Below the pieces are notes generated by a model. That model worked only from the letters and a program-made list of their open reading frames with translations, made no database searches and was not told the DNA's origin. Below are positions 1 through 13,310 of a stretch of 64,000 nucleotides of DNA, piece by piece. The position numbers were made by a program, and so were the translations under genes. The number at the start of each line of letters is the position of its first letter. Position 1 is the stretch's first letter. The stretch is from Eulemur rufifrons (lineage: Eukaryota; Chordata; Mammalia; Primates; Lemuridae), in contig NC_090983.1 of NCBI RefSeq assembly GCF_041146395.1, forward strand, positions 64,549,501-64,613,500. Reading direction: 5' to 3'.

Positions 1-92
1 AGATCTAGTCTCCTTTTTTGGAAAATAGGGATAAAATACTAACATTCTGTGATTATTTTTAGAAGAGAAATAGATGTAGCCTTGCTGTCATC

Positions 93-267
93 CAGCAGTC
101 CCCAACCTTTTTGGCATCAGGGACCGGTTTCATGGAAGACAATTTTTCCACAGTGTGTAGGCGGGGGTGCGGGTTGGGGAGCTGGAGCTCAGGCAGTGAT
201 GCACAGCCCGGTTCCTAACAGGCCATGGACTGGTAATGGGCCACAGCCCATGGGTTGGGGACTGCAG
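93..267 (-). mobile_element. MER1-type hAT-Charlie DNA transposon relic
   Basis: The ends are near-inverted repeats: cagcagtccccaacc at the left and ggttggggactgc at the right. The interior has the phrases typical of MER1, such as accggtttcatggaagac, caatttttccac and cggttcctaacaggccatgg. It is shorter than a full MER1 copy, so it has an internal deletion. I saw no clear 8-bp target duplication. Orientation is arbitrary for such a palindromic-ended element. Confidence 0.7.
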
Positions 268-385
268 ACAAACGCATGGACACTCATAGCTAAAAGTTTC
301 TATCACTGTGATCATTATCATCATATTTTAAGGATTAGTGAGACTGGGGAGTCATTGTTTACTAGGTTCTGTTCAATAAACTTTT

Positions 386-669
<284 letters not shown>

Positions 670-3600
670 AATAAACTTTTATCTGTGCATCTACTGTGTC
701 AGGTACTATGCTAAATGGTGGGATGATATGAAGCTCAGCAAGCAGAGCCTCCTAGCCCACTGCACCGGACACTTGTCTCTTGTGTCGTCAGACTGGCTTT
801 TCTCTTCTGTCCTCCTCTGTTGTGTCTAGACTGAATGCTAACGCAGGAGAAATGTGAAATGACATGGTTGTAAATGTTTTGCCATTTCAATTCACTTGCC
901 TCTGGAAAATTTAAAATTTGACCTTCTCCTTTTGAATAGTTTGCTTCTTCATAGAAAATATCAGCGTTTCCATATACTGCTAGGGTCATAGATTAAAGTA
1001 CTCATCAAGGCAGGTAAAGTATCATATAGGGAAAGGAAGATGAGATTGTGTCTGCCCATCTTCTCCCTTTGGGTATGTCCACACTGAAAGCCTCTTGGAA
1101 AGGTAAGTGCTTAATCCTCAGTCAACATTTCTAGAGTAAACCGCCATTTTTCTTAGCAATACCTGCTGCTCCCCAGTGTTGCTGCTTACAAGTTAGCTAT
1201 TTTTCCTACTTCACTGGCTGTTGTGAGGACTCTGTTAGATCACTAATGGCTTTGTAATTAAATTGATGTCATGCGAACTTTTTAAAAATATAACTTTCAG
1301 GTTAAAAAAAATGTCCATTTAAATAATAACAACTGTTTCCTTAATTCCAAGTTGTTCAGATTCCTAATTAATTACTTTTTATATCTTTTATCCTGCACCA
1401 ATCAAAAATGACTTAAATCTTCAAAAGATAGGAATGAACATTTGCCAAGAAAGGATAGAATAGGAAATAACTGTGGTTTTAAAACACATATTGGCAAGTT
1501 CTGCAATATTGTTTTAAATGTCAGCCTAATTTCATTGAGAAAATTCAGTTTCCTTGCCATAACCAGTGAGCAAAAAAAAAAAAAGAAAAAAAAAAATTCA
1601 GTTTCTTGCAGCTCAAGTTCTTGAACTTTGAAAAATATATTCTATAACATGCTGAAATAGTAATACATGAAAAGTAGAATAGATACATTGTGCTCTTGCT
1701 TTCTGGATGAATTATTTTTAGGTTTTAGAAGGGGCTTCATTGTAATTATTCTCCTAATGGCAAAGCAAATACTGTAAAGTAGTATTTTACAATCACAGAT
1801 GCCTCACAAGAAGCCATTTTATATCATCCTTACTCCCATTTTCTCTGGTTGATAATTAAATTTTACTCCAGGTGACTCACAGCAGAGGTCAGAACTTCCT
1901 ATAATGGCAATAATGCACATTAATAACTGTGTGGTCGCCAGTAACACGATTCTTAATTAGAACCAGTAATCCGATAGGCTTAATAATGAAACAGGAGTTC
2001 CCACTGAACTCGTTCCATTTCCATATGCAGACCTAGGACAAAGCCATGGCTGTAATTTGGCTACAGCAAGACAGCAAAATGTGGTCTAGTGCTGCTAGGA
2101 TGCTAACTGAAGTCAGTTTGTCATTTTAATGTAGATTTAGTGATTTTAATTTTTCTTGAAATTTATAACATTCAAAGAGAATTTCTGAAGTGGCAGAACA
2201 GCCATTTTTGAAGGTACAGGTAATGAACACTCGGATTTTATTTTTAGAAATTTTCACTAAAAATCTGATTCTCTTCGCCTAAGATTCTTTGAAAAGAGGA
2301 ATTCCTAACCCTGTAAGAACTGTGCTTTGCCCCTCCTTGGCTGTAGCATTTGATTGAAGTGAGCATTTTTAACCCAGCTGGCAGTAGCCTTCTTCCGGAT
2401 GTGGTCTGTAATGGCACTTACTGTTTGGGATTGTAGTTTGATCCCATCAGTAAGTTTCTGTGAGGTGGGCTCCATGCCGTGGTGGCTTCTTAGGTCCCTT
2501 ATTCCAATAAGGGATTCCAATCATTTTTTCATGTATCACTTGGAGAGCCGTAGTCTCATTTATAGTGGGGTGATAACAATGTATAATAAAATTTTCCTTA
2601 CAAAAATACTGATTTTTCCCTTCTGCAATGCTAACTTAATATATTCCTCTTAAGGGCTCTGATGTGAGCAGACGATGTGGATGCTGCAGGGTGGAATGAA
2701 CGTCTGTCTGACCTCTAAGAATCTGCTCTGTTCCTGCTGTAATGCCCATTTAGTAATCTTAAGAGGAGCCTTGGCTGTTTGAACATTTAAATACTGTAAA
2801 TAGTCAGCTGGCATATCAACAAATGAACACAATGGCTTTCCAAAATAATCTCCTTGGTTGGGTTTTCTTACTTTGCATTATACATTTTGCATCTTCCAGT
2901 TACTATAAAGGGCACTAGTGATATCTGTTTAGATTATTTACGTTTAAAAACGTATATGGGAACATACATTATTTAGACTTTTTCTAAAACTTATGTCATA
3001 ACATATTTCTCAGAAGATGATTTTGTTTCCCAAAGCTTCATGATCTTATGCCAAGCATCAACAGAAGCCAGTTTCTTTGAGGAGAAGGGGTCAGATATTT
3101 AAGACAAATCTCTGTAAATGACAGTAATAAAACAGCTGCTCAGAATTCAGGACATGTTAATTAGCCCTTTGAAAAATAAGTTGCTATCGCTTTCATTTCC
3201 CAGGCAAGTTTAACCAGGTTTTAGGATCAAACTTTAAGATTGTGAAATGAAAGTTATTCATCATTGCTGGATAGAACAAATGGCTTAAGAAATGTCTCAC
3301 CAAGTTTACTGAACTTTTGTTTTGGAGAGTAAATTTTTTATTGAGTTTTCTCAATATTATCAGCAGGCCACGTTAAGTATTTTAATTTAGTCATAAATGT
3401 TTGAAAACATATAACTAGATTGCAGGTAAAAGTTCAACTTTAGATCTTGCTCACATTCATTTATTCACACAGATATTTATGGTGAGATTTGGAACAGAAG
3501 GGAAATTGAGATGTGAGATAAAATTATTTGAACATTTTAACCTACCTTGCTGGTTCAATTTAAAACAGAAAACAGATGGTAGCATAGTTCAACTGCCCCA

Positions 3601-3924
3601 CCGCCTCCCTATTAGGAACACCCATTTCTAGGTGTCCCTAAGAACAAGGAAAGTGTTCTCAGACATTATCTAACTAACATGTCTTTTTCTGTGGTTTATG
3701 GTTTGTTTTTTCAGTTCTGGTTCCTTTCTGGACCCTGAACTTTTCCCTTCTCACGGTGAAGGTGTGTGAAGAAGGAGACTTTCTATCCTTGACAGTGGTA
3801 CCAAGTGATCAGCTTCATTATCAGAATGAAAGTTCTGGGACTCGGGGGCTCATTCCCTTACTTTCCAGGAACAGTGCAGTGGGGGGCAGAGAGAAGGCAA
3901 TTATGAATTATGAGGCTGAAGATA

Positions 3925-4200
3925 TCAGTAAAAGGGTGTTTATCACAATGTCATTTGTAATGTTAAAAAATTGGAAGCAACCTAAATATTCAGAAATAAT
4001 GAGTTTATAGTGTGTTCATTAAAACATGCTACAGTTATTGCAGATATTGTTTTTGAAGAATATTTAATCACATGGAAAAATTGCCACTATATTAAGTGAA
4101 AAAGATTTAATACTTATATGTTCAACATAACCTCAATTTTGTTAAAAATTTTGTTATCCGTCTGCCCATCACATACATATATTTTTTAAAACTCCCATAA
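3925..4200 (+). mobile_element. Old L1 3' end fragment
   Basis: The stretch reads like the 3' part of mammalian-wide L1 elements, with aaaattggaagcaacctaaat, then a degenerate cattaaaacatgctacagtt and attaagtgaaaaag. These correspond to the common L1 3' untranslated text. The copy is strongly diverged. Confidence 0.55.
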
Positions 4201-4562
4201 CTACTAATTTTTCTAATTTTATAATCTTTAAAAAAAGAACATCTTATAAAGGGGGAGAAATGATAGGAAAAATAAGAGTAGATAGTGAAAATGTACTTAA
4301 TCACTGCATTAAGGATCATCATTTACGGTATGATACCTTTTATAAAACTTGAGTATTTAAGTCAGCTTAATGGTGTTGATCACTCCTTTAAGACATGTGT
4401 TTTATAATAGCAAGTGTTTTAAAAAAAAAATTCTGTATATTTACTAATTAGCATACCTGTTTTCCAAAAGATTAAATTGAAAGTTTTGCCTTTTTATAAA
4501 GGGCATACTACTAACTTCTTTAGCTTTGATTTAAAAGGGTTTTTTTTGTTTTGTTTTGTGTT

Positions 4563-4586
4563 GGTTTTTTTTTTTTTTTTTTTTTT
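4563..4586. repeat. Homopolymer T tract
   Basis: A run of more than 20 T follows a TTTTG-rich lead-in. It may be the tail of an unrecognised insertion, but I see no element body next to it. Confidence 0.8.
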
Positions 4587-5503
4587 CTTTTCTGGATGGT
4601 GGTAAAAGTTTACCAGTCTTCTATAACTTGTGTCTCAGAAAATGCAGGTTATCTACATTTCTTCCTTGTTGAATTTGCACCTGCTTCAGATCTTTTCCAA
4701 GTATTGTTACCTCCCCACACTGCAAACTTCCTATAATTTCTATCATTGTTTCCTTAAAGGTCTCCTTTCTTTCCTCCTTTTCCCCCAGGTACCCTGAGGT
4801 CAGCTGGTGTATTTCTGCTGTTACTAGATTACTCCTTGGGGAACCAAAAGCCAGTGTTGTTCCTCCTGGGAGTATGTTTTGAGAAATTCTTCCTTCTAAT
4901 GTCTTCCAGAGTGTCATATCCACCATAAGAACATAAGCTCAAAGATGTCCCTTTTTAAAGTTGTCAGTGGGATTGAGCAGAATTAGAGATATTTTCAAAT
5001 GATTGCCTCATCTGGCTATTTTAAATATTTTGAACAGTAGTCTTTAAATAGTGATGATCCATTAATAAATCACAGCAAAAGAAGTGGTATGTTTTTATAT
5101 TTTCTCTCAAAAGTAATATAGGTTATGAAAAATTGGAAAACTAAAGAGTCATAAAGATGAAATTAATAATCAAAAGTAATCCCATTGCTAAAGAACCAAC
5201 AGTTAGATTAATTGGTACTTAAAATAAGTATATTTATTAATAGTTAACCTAAACTGATCCTTTAAGGTCTACACAACAGAACACAAAATTTTCACATGTA
5301 TACGTGTATGTGTCTAAGAGTGAGAATGATTGATTAAGGTATCAAAACCTAAGCAGTACAGGGTTCTGAAGGACATGGATACAGAGTTACAGGACACTCT
5401 GAGCAGTGATAATGATCTAAACATCATCAATGTAAAGATAAAGTAAGTGCCTTTAATATATATTTCTGTGCAATAATATAAACCTGGAAACTAAAAACTA
5501 ATC

Positions 5504-5552
5504 CTGTAGCCTGAGCAGCATAGCAAGATACCATCTCTTTTTTAAAAAAGGT
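5504..5552 (+). mobile_element. Possible Alu/FLAM fragment
   Basis: The text agcctgagcagcatagcaag, then ataccatctc, resembles the end of an Alu left monomer (agcctgggcaacatagcaag). Only about 40 bp match and no flanking duplication was seen. Confidence 0.35.
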
Positions 5553-5623
5553 TAATATGAGTCTAACTTTTACTAACTATATCTTATCACAGTTTACTTG
5601 GGGCACAAAAGCTATTTTATATA

Positions 5624-5662
5624 TATGTGTGTGTGTGTTTGTGTGTGTGTAAGTGTGTACGT
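5624..5662. repeat. (TG)n microsatellite, interrupted
   Basis: The run reads tatgtgtgtgtgtgtttgtgtgtgtgtaagtgtg in overlapping pieces. It is a dinucleotide repeat with two interruptions. Confidence 0.85.
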
Positions 5663-6309
5663 ATGTATTTTTTTAATTGCACCTCACACACATTTGTAAA
5701 GATGTATGCTAATACTAGACAGATATATACTATATTCATTTTGCTGTTTTGGAGCCTTCACTAAGAACCTTTTTTTTTAAAAAGACACTCTGCGGTGTGT
5801 AATAAATACACTGTTGTGTTTTAGTTCCTGGCACTGTGGCAAAAATTAATTTACAAGTGCTATTCCCAGAACTTTTAGATTTTTAAAATGATTTTAGAGC
5901 ATCACCGTAGCTTTGACATCTGTTTGTTTCTAACTACATCAGAAACACAGGAAAAACGAGTTAACAAGTCATTGTTCCCATAAACTTCAAAGGAATAAGA
6001 ACTCAAAGTTATTTGTTTTCCTGGAATTTTATATTGAATATTATTAAAATAGCTTGTTTATCAATTTAGAATTTATATTGGGACTGTAATGTCATTCATA
6101 ATTAAAATAAACTTGTTTCAGTGGAATAGTATTAGAATGAGTTGTGTTACTGGTAAAGGAAAAAGGGAAAATGTAACTATCTGTGTGGATGACAACATAC
6201 AGTAGAGTTTTCCTCCAGTCCGTACAGCCGGCTTCTTGGCTCTGTCTTTAACCGCGCGAGGGGGGAGGGGGAGGGCTCTGCTTTGGCGTGGGCAGGTCCC
6301 GTCAGTCCT

Positions 6310-6485
6310 GGTTGCCTGTGTCATAGCTGGATGATCCTGGGCAAGTTGCTTTTGCTTCCAGGCCCCAATGTTCTCGGCTCATAAAGTGGGGATTATAGTG
6401 CCTGCGATGAGGATTAAGTGAGATAACATAGGCAGAGTTCCTTGGACATGCCTGGCACAGACAGGGCATGGAACAGATACCTGTT
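6310..6485 (+). mobile_element. MIR SINE
   Basis: The core reads gggcaagttgcttttgct, later aaagtggggattatagtgcc and attaagtgagataacatagg, followed by tgcctggcacagac. These are the ordered landmarks of the MIR consensus on the + strand. Confidence 0.8.
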
Positions 6486-6636
6486 TGCTTCCTTCCTTTT
6501 TCTCAGCTCCCCTCTTCTAACTACCGAGTGGTTCCCAGAGACTCTTCTGTGCCCACCCTGTGTCCTCTGCCTTACCTTACGGCCACTGTCTTTTCTTTTC
6601 AGTTTAACTTTTTAAATCAACGAATCAGTTCAACTA

Positions 6637-6800
6637 CCATTTATTAAGTGCCTATTATGTAAAGGGCATGGTGGTAGATAGCATAGGACATAAAAATGAA
6701 TAAGACAGTTCCTGTCCTTAACAAGATTAAAATATGTGTGAGAAGAAGATAGATAGCAAGCAGGATTTGATGACTGCTTTCCTAATGTGCAAGGAATGTC
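6637..6800 (-). mobile_element. L2 LINE 3' end, reverse orientation
   Basis: The phrase accatttattaagtgccta, then ggacataaaaatgaataag and cagttcctgtccttaac, corresponds to the reverse complement of the L2 3' end (tattgagcacctactatgtg and so on). Confidence 0.6.
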
Positions 6801-8021
6801 AGATTTGGTTGGGGAGATGAGTTTGACTTAGTTTTTGTACACTTTCATTTAGACTCTATTTAGATGGACAGTGGAACATACTGTAACTTTTTTTAATGAC
6901 ACACATAAAATTGAGCAATCCTATTCTATATTCTGTTGTACTCACTACATACAGTACAGGAGGAATGAAACAGTATGCAATCAACAAGCTCCAGCTTCCC
7001 TAGTTGTATCAGTGGGTGGACTCTCAGAATCATTTATCATGTACCTTATAAAGATTTATGGGAAACATTTTCATTAAACTCATGTTATATTTATTCATAT
7101 TAAGAACTGCCCTACGTTTTGAAATTTTAATTTCCAACTTATATTTATAACACTAGTTTTACTTTTTGAAAATCTAGCGTTTTGTTTCTTATTTTCTGTC
7201 TCACCTTTCCATAAGGAGGACTGTCACCATTTTGCAATACTTAGTAAGGATGGCATCTTGGTACTGAGGTGCCTGAAGCAAATCTGTAAACTACATGTTG
7301 AACTCACTGTTGTCTCCAAAGCTTTCTACGCATGTCTGCTGTTGAATGCCAGCTGGGAAATTGCTCCCGGGACCCCATGTACAACTGGGGACACTGTGAC
7401 CTGCACAAGAATGCCTGGCCAGGGGGTGAATGCAGCTGAAATCCGTCACACACTCAGTCACCAAGTCCTATACTTGAGAAGTTGCCTCCTCCCATAGAGG
7501 TTACCTTTTTCTAATTTTCAAAAAAGGTACATCAAGAGGTAGTGGCTGCCTGGTTGTTCCCTTAACATCATATGGTAGCATATGGTTAAAATTTGATATC
7601 TGAGCCAAATAGAGGTCACAGATCTGCAAGTTGATTGGCTTAAGATTTAGTCAGTTCCTTATTTTTTGAACATAGCAAACATAGACTCTTACCAAGTAAG
7701 TTAAAGAGGAAATGCTGTTGAAACTTTCCAAGTAGACGTTACTGTTCAGCCATTCTCAAAGATTAGCTCCAAAAGGTGAATGATTATCTCCGTGAAGCCC
7801 AAGGTTAGAAAAATAACTTCAGACCTGCAAAAGTTGGATTATTGCCCTAATTTGTGCCCTCTTTAAAGCAACCACCATAAACAATTTAAAGTAGTAGTCG
7901 GCAACGGCATCAGCCATGATTTAAATGGTGCCAAGCTACTATTTCTCGTAGTAAGGGAAATGTTATTAAACTGTGAAAGAGGCAACAGCCCATAAAGATC
8001 CAGATCTGGGAGAACAACACA

Positions 8022-8325
8022 GCAGCCACCAGCCCCGCGTGGCTATTGGGTACTTGAAGTGTGGCTGGTCCAATAGAGAAGTGTTGGAAGTGTAAAATAG
8101 ACATTGGATTTCAACTACTTAGGAAAAAATGTTAAACATCTCATTAATATTTTTATATTCATTACATTTGAAGTGATAATATTTTTGATATACTATATTG
8201 AGTTAAAGAAATTATTACTAAAATTAATTTCATCTGTTTACTTTTTAATGTGGTTACTAAAAAATGTAAATTACAAATGTGGGTCACATTTGTGGTTTAC
8301 ATTCTATTTCTATTGGACAGCACTG
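8022..8325. mobile_element. Ancient non-autonomous DNA transposon (hAT-like MER type)
   Basis: The sequence carries cgtggctattgggtacttga, gtgtaaaatagacattggat, tcattaatatttttatattc and ends with ctatttctattggacagcac. These are features of a well-known medium-length mammalian element with ctgtcc/ggacag termini. A second, internally deleted relative is at 58727-58864. I do not assign an exact family name. Confidence 0.6.
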
Positions 8326-8385
8326 ATCTAGGTATTTCAAGAGAAAAGAAAAAGGGGAATGTGTGGTTTCTTTATGGTCTAGATC

Positions 8386-8425
8386 ATCACAGGATGATCA
8401 CAGGATGTTGGCTACAACATCCTGT
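8386..8425. repeat. 11-bp tandem duplication followed by a perfect inverted repeat
   Basis: The 11-mer atcacaggatg occurs twice in tandem (8386-8396 and 8397-8407). The end of the second copy forms an 11-bp perfect hairpin arm: acaggatgttg at 8400-8410 pairs with caacatcctgt at 8415-8425 around the loop gcta. Confidence 0.9.
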
Positions 8426-10352
8426 CCCCTCTTTCTTGGGGGCTTGGGTCGTCTCCCCACTGAAACAAGGATATGCAGTATGATTGGTTATGTACTTTTT
8501 CCGTTCTGTGGCTATTCTGCAGTTTACTTAGTATTTAGATTATTTATAAGTTTTCTATATAGTCTTTGAAGCAGAGTCTTTGTACAGATTCTTAATAATT
8601 TTCTAGGAGAAATGATTTAAAGCTTTTGCTGCAAATTGCCAAATTGCCTTCCAGGTGTGACTCGTTTGCTCTTAACAGAGGTGTATGCCTGTTTTGCCAT
8701 TTTCTCTCCAATCTAGGAATTGTCATTTTTTGTTGTTGTTTCTATCATCTTTGCCAATGTGATAGACCATGTGTGTTATCTCTATTAGAAAAGGGAAAAC
8801 AACCAAATTTTACACTCTGATAAGAGAGAATGATGAAGGACAGCTTATCCTAACCCACTTTGGACAGAGGTTTGAATTCATTTGCAGTCTATGCAGAAGA
8901 ACATCAGACTCAGTGGTCATTCCAAATTATATTTTTAATGACTGGTCTTCTTTCTCAGCCTTGAAGACCATAAGAAATAAATAATTTAAAATGCATGGAA
9001 CACCTGGCAGAGTGAATCTTGTGGGAACACATCCATAGATGTGCCCTAGAAACAAAAGGAAAGTAAGAACAGTTACTGTTGCATGTAGTTTTAGAAGTAC
9101 ATAATGAAGATCCTGGGGAAAAGAGACCTTCTCAACTGGGAAGTTTTTAATTGGCGTGGCTACATGGGATGCAGTTACATCAGGATTGCAAGTACAATTA
9201 GTCAAGAGTTTACGAAAATCTGTTCTGTGCCTTCCAAACTTGAGAAGAACAAATGAAAAGAAACCCTGAACACACTTTAACTTTCCTTCTTTTCATTTAA
9301 CAAGAGTAGGAACGAGTTTATATTACGAAATTGATCTTCGCTGTTGTCTCCGGCACATTAACATTTTTCACACACAACAATTTGAACAGTTCCCTAGGAG
9401 GTTGCTGTCCTGTAATTGTCATGTCTGGGTTTGCTACGTGGTTGTAACAATAACAGCAGCTCAGCCAATTGATGAATTGGATGTTCCCAGGCATTGTTTT
9501 GCCCTGGCCTTTCTCTCTGCTTCTCTGAGTAGAGATGGATGATACTGCAAATCGTTATACCTTTGTGGTTTTTCACTTGCTTCGTTAGTTTGATAATAAA
9601 ATAAATACATTTTAAAAATGTTTTTCCCCAAAATGATGCCTTTTGCATTCTCTTATCCCATTTTCAAGTGATGGATAGGTTGGTCACATGCCATTTCTTC
9701 AGGAATCATTTGTTTCTCTTAGCATAGCTTGTGTGTACAAACCATATTCTTTAGATTCTAGCATGTCTTCTCCTTTTTCTCTTCTGCAGGGTGGGTTGGG
9801 GTAGATTTTAATCCTCATTGCTTTGCTTTTGTTATGTGATGAGCTAAAGGGTTTTTGGCTTCTTTTATCTGAGTTAAAAATACCTTTTTTTCCCATTTCA
9901 GGATAAAATCTTAAGTATACATTACAGCTTTAAGTTTGGCTCCAGACTATAGTTTTGGGTGGTTGTTTCCCCCCTCCCCCCAGAATCCCCTCAAGTCTCT
10001 ACTTGTATTAGTGTAAATTTAAGACTTGTGATTTAAACTAAACCTGGAATGGTGACGCAAGGGTTGAATGTGGGATTGAAACGTTTTCATTCCATCTCAC
10101 TAAAGAAGAGGGTTGTGTTGCATTATTTTTTGGGCTCTGCACACTCTCCTCATGGCATGGGTCCAATCTTGGCTCTAGTTATGATCTCTTCCCTTTTTAG
10201 CCAGCAGTTTCCTTAACCCACATAGTTACTGAAAGTGGCTACTCAAAGAGCTTCAGGAAGAACCTGACTCAGACTCATTCTTTTTTACTGAGGACTTACC
10301 AAATAACCTGGTTTTCTCTGCCGGTTTCTTTCTGTTGCAGTGCAGTGGAAAG

Positions 10353-10365
10353 ATGAGTCACTCAT
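10353..10365. promoter_or_regulatory. Palindromic AP-1-like motif
   Basis: The 13-mer atgagtcactcat is a palindrome around a central C and contains a consensus AP-1 site (tgagtca). It lies in non-repetitive intron. The motif is seen directly, but its use is unknown. Confidence 0.3.
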
Positions 10366-11864
10366 CCCCTACTCAGTTTCCATCCTCTGTAGAACAGGAC
10401 TAATGGTACTGCCTCTGCCGGGTTGCCACAAGGCTTGGATGAGACATATGTGTGGAAGCCCTTGTAAAGGTGTCAAATGTGGCAATACTTTTAGAAGTTT
10501 ATCAAAGAAGTCAGGTACTTGTGGTAGCTTCTCTCCTGGTTCTTATTCTAACTGCCCACATGTTCATTGTTAACTCATTAGAGATAACATTCCCCATTCA
10601 TTAGCTCATTTGTTTACTCATGTGTTTTGTTCAAAACTTAAAATACATTACTGCTTCTTACTCTCCTTTTCAATCTCTTTACATTATGTTGAGCCAGAGA
10701 AATGGAAATCTTTAGGTACTACAGATGAATGCTCTATGAATAGTAATGGAGGATTTCCTTGTTGAAAAGAACAAAAATGTTTATGGAACTGAGTTCTCGA
10801 AATAATCATTGTCAAAAAGGATTTACAAATGTGGGCATCTGATTACCGTGGTACTGTAATAGGTGCTATAGCCCTCAACTTTTCCTCTATTTTAAATAAA
10901 TGCACTTTAGATCTCTGTTTTCTTTAAATTTCACTATTCGGGGTTCATGCTGAAATGTTACGTGGCTTCATCTCTCTGAAGTATTTGTTTGTTGATATCT
11001 CCTGAAGTCAGTCTCAACTTCTGTCTGATCCTTGAAAGATTGAGTATCTCTTGTGTTTTATGCTGAGCCAGTGGAAGGAAATTTGATTTTTCATTTAATG
11101 GATCTGAAAGTGCTTATGCCTGTCCACCACCCCTCCCCTGCTTCACGTGCCCCCCTGGTTCCATCTTACTGCCTCTGTCAGTGAAGCGGGCAGCTTGGGA
11201 AGGGCTTGGAATCAGGTGTAGGAAATGAGCTGCAGCTTAAGGCCATTCCTTGCTTTTTTTCTGCGTGAAGGTGTTTGTGAGAGGAAACAAGCAGGGGCTT
11301 GGAGCAATTAGTGAGCCCAGTGTTGGCCTGGGTGTTAAGGGGGCAATTATCACCTTCCTCTGGATGTGGTTTGGAACAGGCGCTGGCCTGTGGAAAGGTC
11401 CCAGGCTGGCCTGGTGGGGGCTGCCCCAGGTAAAAGAAAACAAATATTTTGGTAAGCTGAGCTCTGAACAGTTAAGTAGTGGGAAAGGGAACTTACTTTT
11501 TATTTAGGACTGTATCTTATCTTTTATTTTCCTTTCCTTCTAAAACACACACCATGTTTCCTAACAAGAGAATGGGAATTAGTATTGTTAGGATGACAGT
11601 ATAGATTATTTGTAATATGAATTTCTCAAATGAGCACAGGGGAGATAATTCTGTCATATCCCTGCCTTTCCCTCAGCTCAGGCTCAAAGAAAGCCCATCT
11701 ACCCTCCCCAGTCGACCCTGACCATCACCAGCAGAGCCTGGGAGGAGTTGTGGAGAGTGAATTCACCTCCATCTGGGATGCCTTACATCTTGAATCTTAT
11801 TTTAATGCTAAAGATGGTACACTTACTCTTTAAAGTACTTTGTACTTACCAGGAAGGAAAGAAC

Positions 11865-11891
11865 TGTGTGTGTGTGTGTGTGTGTGTGTGT
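11865..11891. repeat. (TG)n microsatellite
   Basis: An uninterrupted tgtgtg run of about 26 bp is followed by tacatacatgtacgtg. Confidence 0.92.
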
Positions 11892-12118
11892 ACATACATG
11901 TACGTGTTTATATATAAATATAAAACTATGTTATGTAATGAAGCTTTCTGGTTACATCCTTTGACACCACATCTTCAGGGATTTTCTAGTATCACTGGGA
12001 TCTCAGCTCCCTTTTGAGGCTCCACTCCTTTCAGGTTCTAAATAAAATCCTGCGTTTATGTTCAGGACCTGTTTCACCTTGACTGTTTAAGCATGCGAGG
12101 TTAAGTCAGCCCTGAGCA

Positions 12119-12190
12119 AAGCAGGAAAGTAAGCAGGAAGTCGGGGGTGGTGTTCTGCTGATTCAGCAGGAAAGTGACAGGAAGTATGAG
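12119..12190. promoter_or_regulatory. Candidate intronic enhancer: MARE-like site between duplicated ETS-type motifs
   Basis: At 12156-12168 the palindrome tgctgattcagca differs from the MAF recognition element consensus (tgctgagtcagca) at one central base. Two near-identical blocks flank it, gcaggaaagtaagcaggaag and gcaggaaagtgacaggaagt, which give four GGAA cores on one strand. The block sits in unique intronic sequence. Binding and function are inferred only from the motifs. Confidence 0.35.
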
Positions 12191-13194
12191 GAGGCAGCAG
12201 CGCTGAAAACTGCCCCCTTCAGCTGAATCCTGGAGTGAACAGAGGGCGGGAAGCTAATCGAAAGCCTCCTCCCTGTCGTCTCACTTTCTCCTTATGTGGA
12301 TTTTTCTTTGTGGCATGGTCACTACATATGCAATTTTATAGAGTTTTATTTGGCTGTTTTTATCCCTGTTTATAACCAAAGTGAAATAAATTGAACCCTG
12401 CAAGGTGTCATTTTTAAAAGATATCTTGAACACGGTTCTTTTACTCAGTAATTCTGTACCTGCAGCATCGTTCTCCTTGACGTGAATCTTGGTCATTCGG
12501 TGCAGTCCCCTTTTCAAAGCAGGGATACCAAAGCCCTGCCCACCCACCAACCCACTGTATTTCAGTGATTCCTCTGATTTTTAAATTTTAAGGACCAGTA
12601 AACTAAACAAAAATAATGAGGATTAGGGATCCAGTGTAGAGTTAAAATTGTATTTTGTCAAAAAGAACACAATGTGAAACAACCATCTTTCATTACTCTT
12701 TCATAAAAAGAAAGGCTGTTGTAACACAAAAAATGTCAAAAGTACATAATCTCAGAATAAATTTAATTTTTTGGCACGTTCACCACACTTAGTTTTCTGC
12801 TTCACCACGGACACACTGGTGAGCATCTCCTCCCAGCTTAGTTTTTGTGAAGCGCCGCTTTGCCGCACCATCCCCGGCCCAGGCAGTCACCTAGTTCTGC
12901 TTAGAAACTTCTGGTGGCAGCAAACTCTCTACTCCAGTTTTTAGAAAGTCCTTCCTGACAGTCTTTCCTCTTTTAGGTAAGCATCAGTAAGACCTTCAGC
13001 AGCCTTCCCTTCCTTCCTCACGGGATATGATTTCTAGCCCTTTGTTTATGGTGCTCACTCTCTTCTGAAAAAGCTCAGCCAGAAGACTGGGTTAAAGGAG
13101 ACGTTTGGAATAATTGCATTCGATGTAGAAAGCACTCCATGAAAGCAGGCTGTCGTTACTCATTTATGTCTTCCTCCACTCCTTTCTTCTGAAT

Positions 13195-13310
13195 GTTCAG
13201 TGTTCATTATTTGCCAGGCACTAGGCTGAGGCCTGATATACAAGGAGAAAAGCAAACAGTCCAAGGGCACACACCTAATGGGGACAACAGCCATGCAGAT
13301 AATGTGGCAG
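13195..13310 (-). mobile_element. L2 LINE 3' end, reverse orientation
   Basis: The text ttgccaggcactaggctgag, then gatatacaaggagaaaagca, is the usual reverse-complement L2 3' end. It lies just upstream of an MLT1 LTR. Confidence 0.5.
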
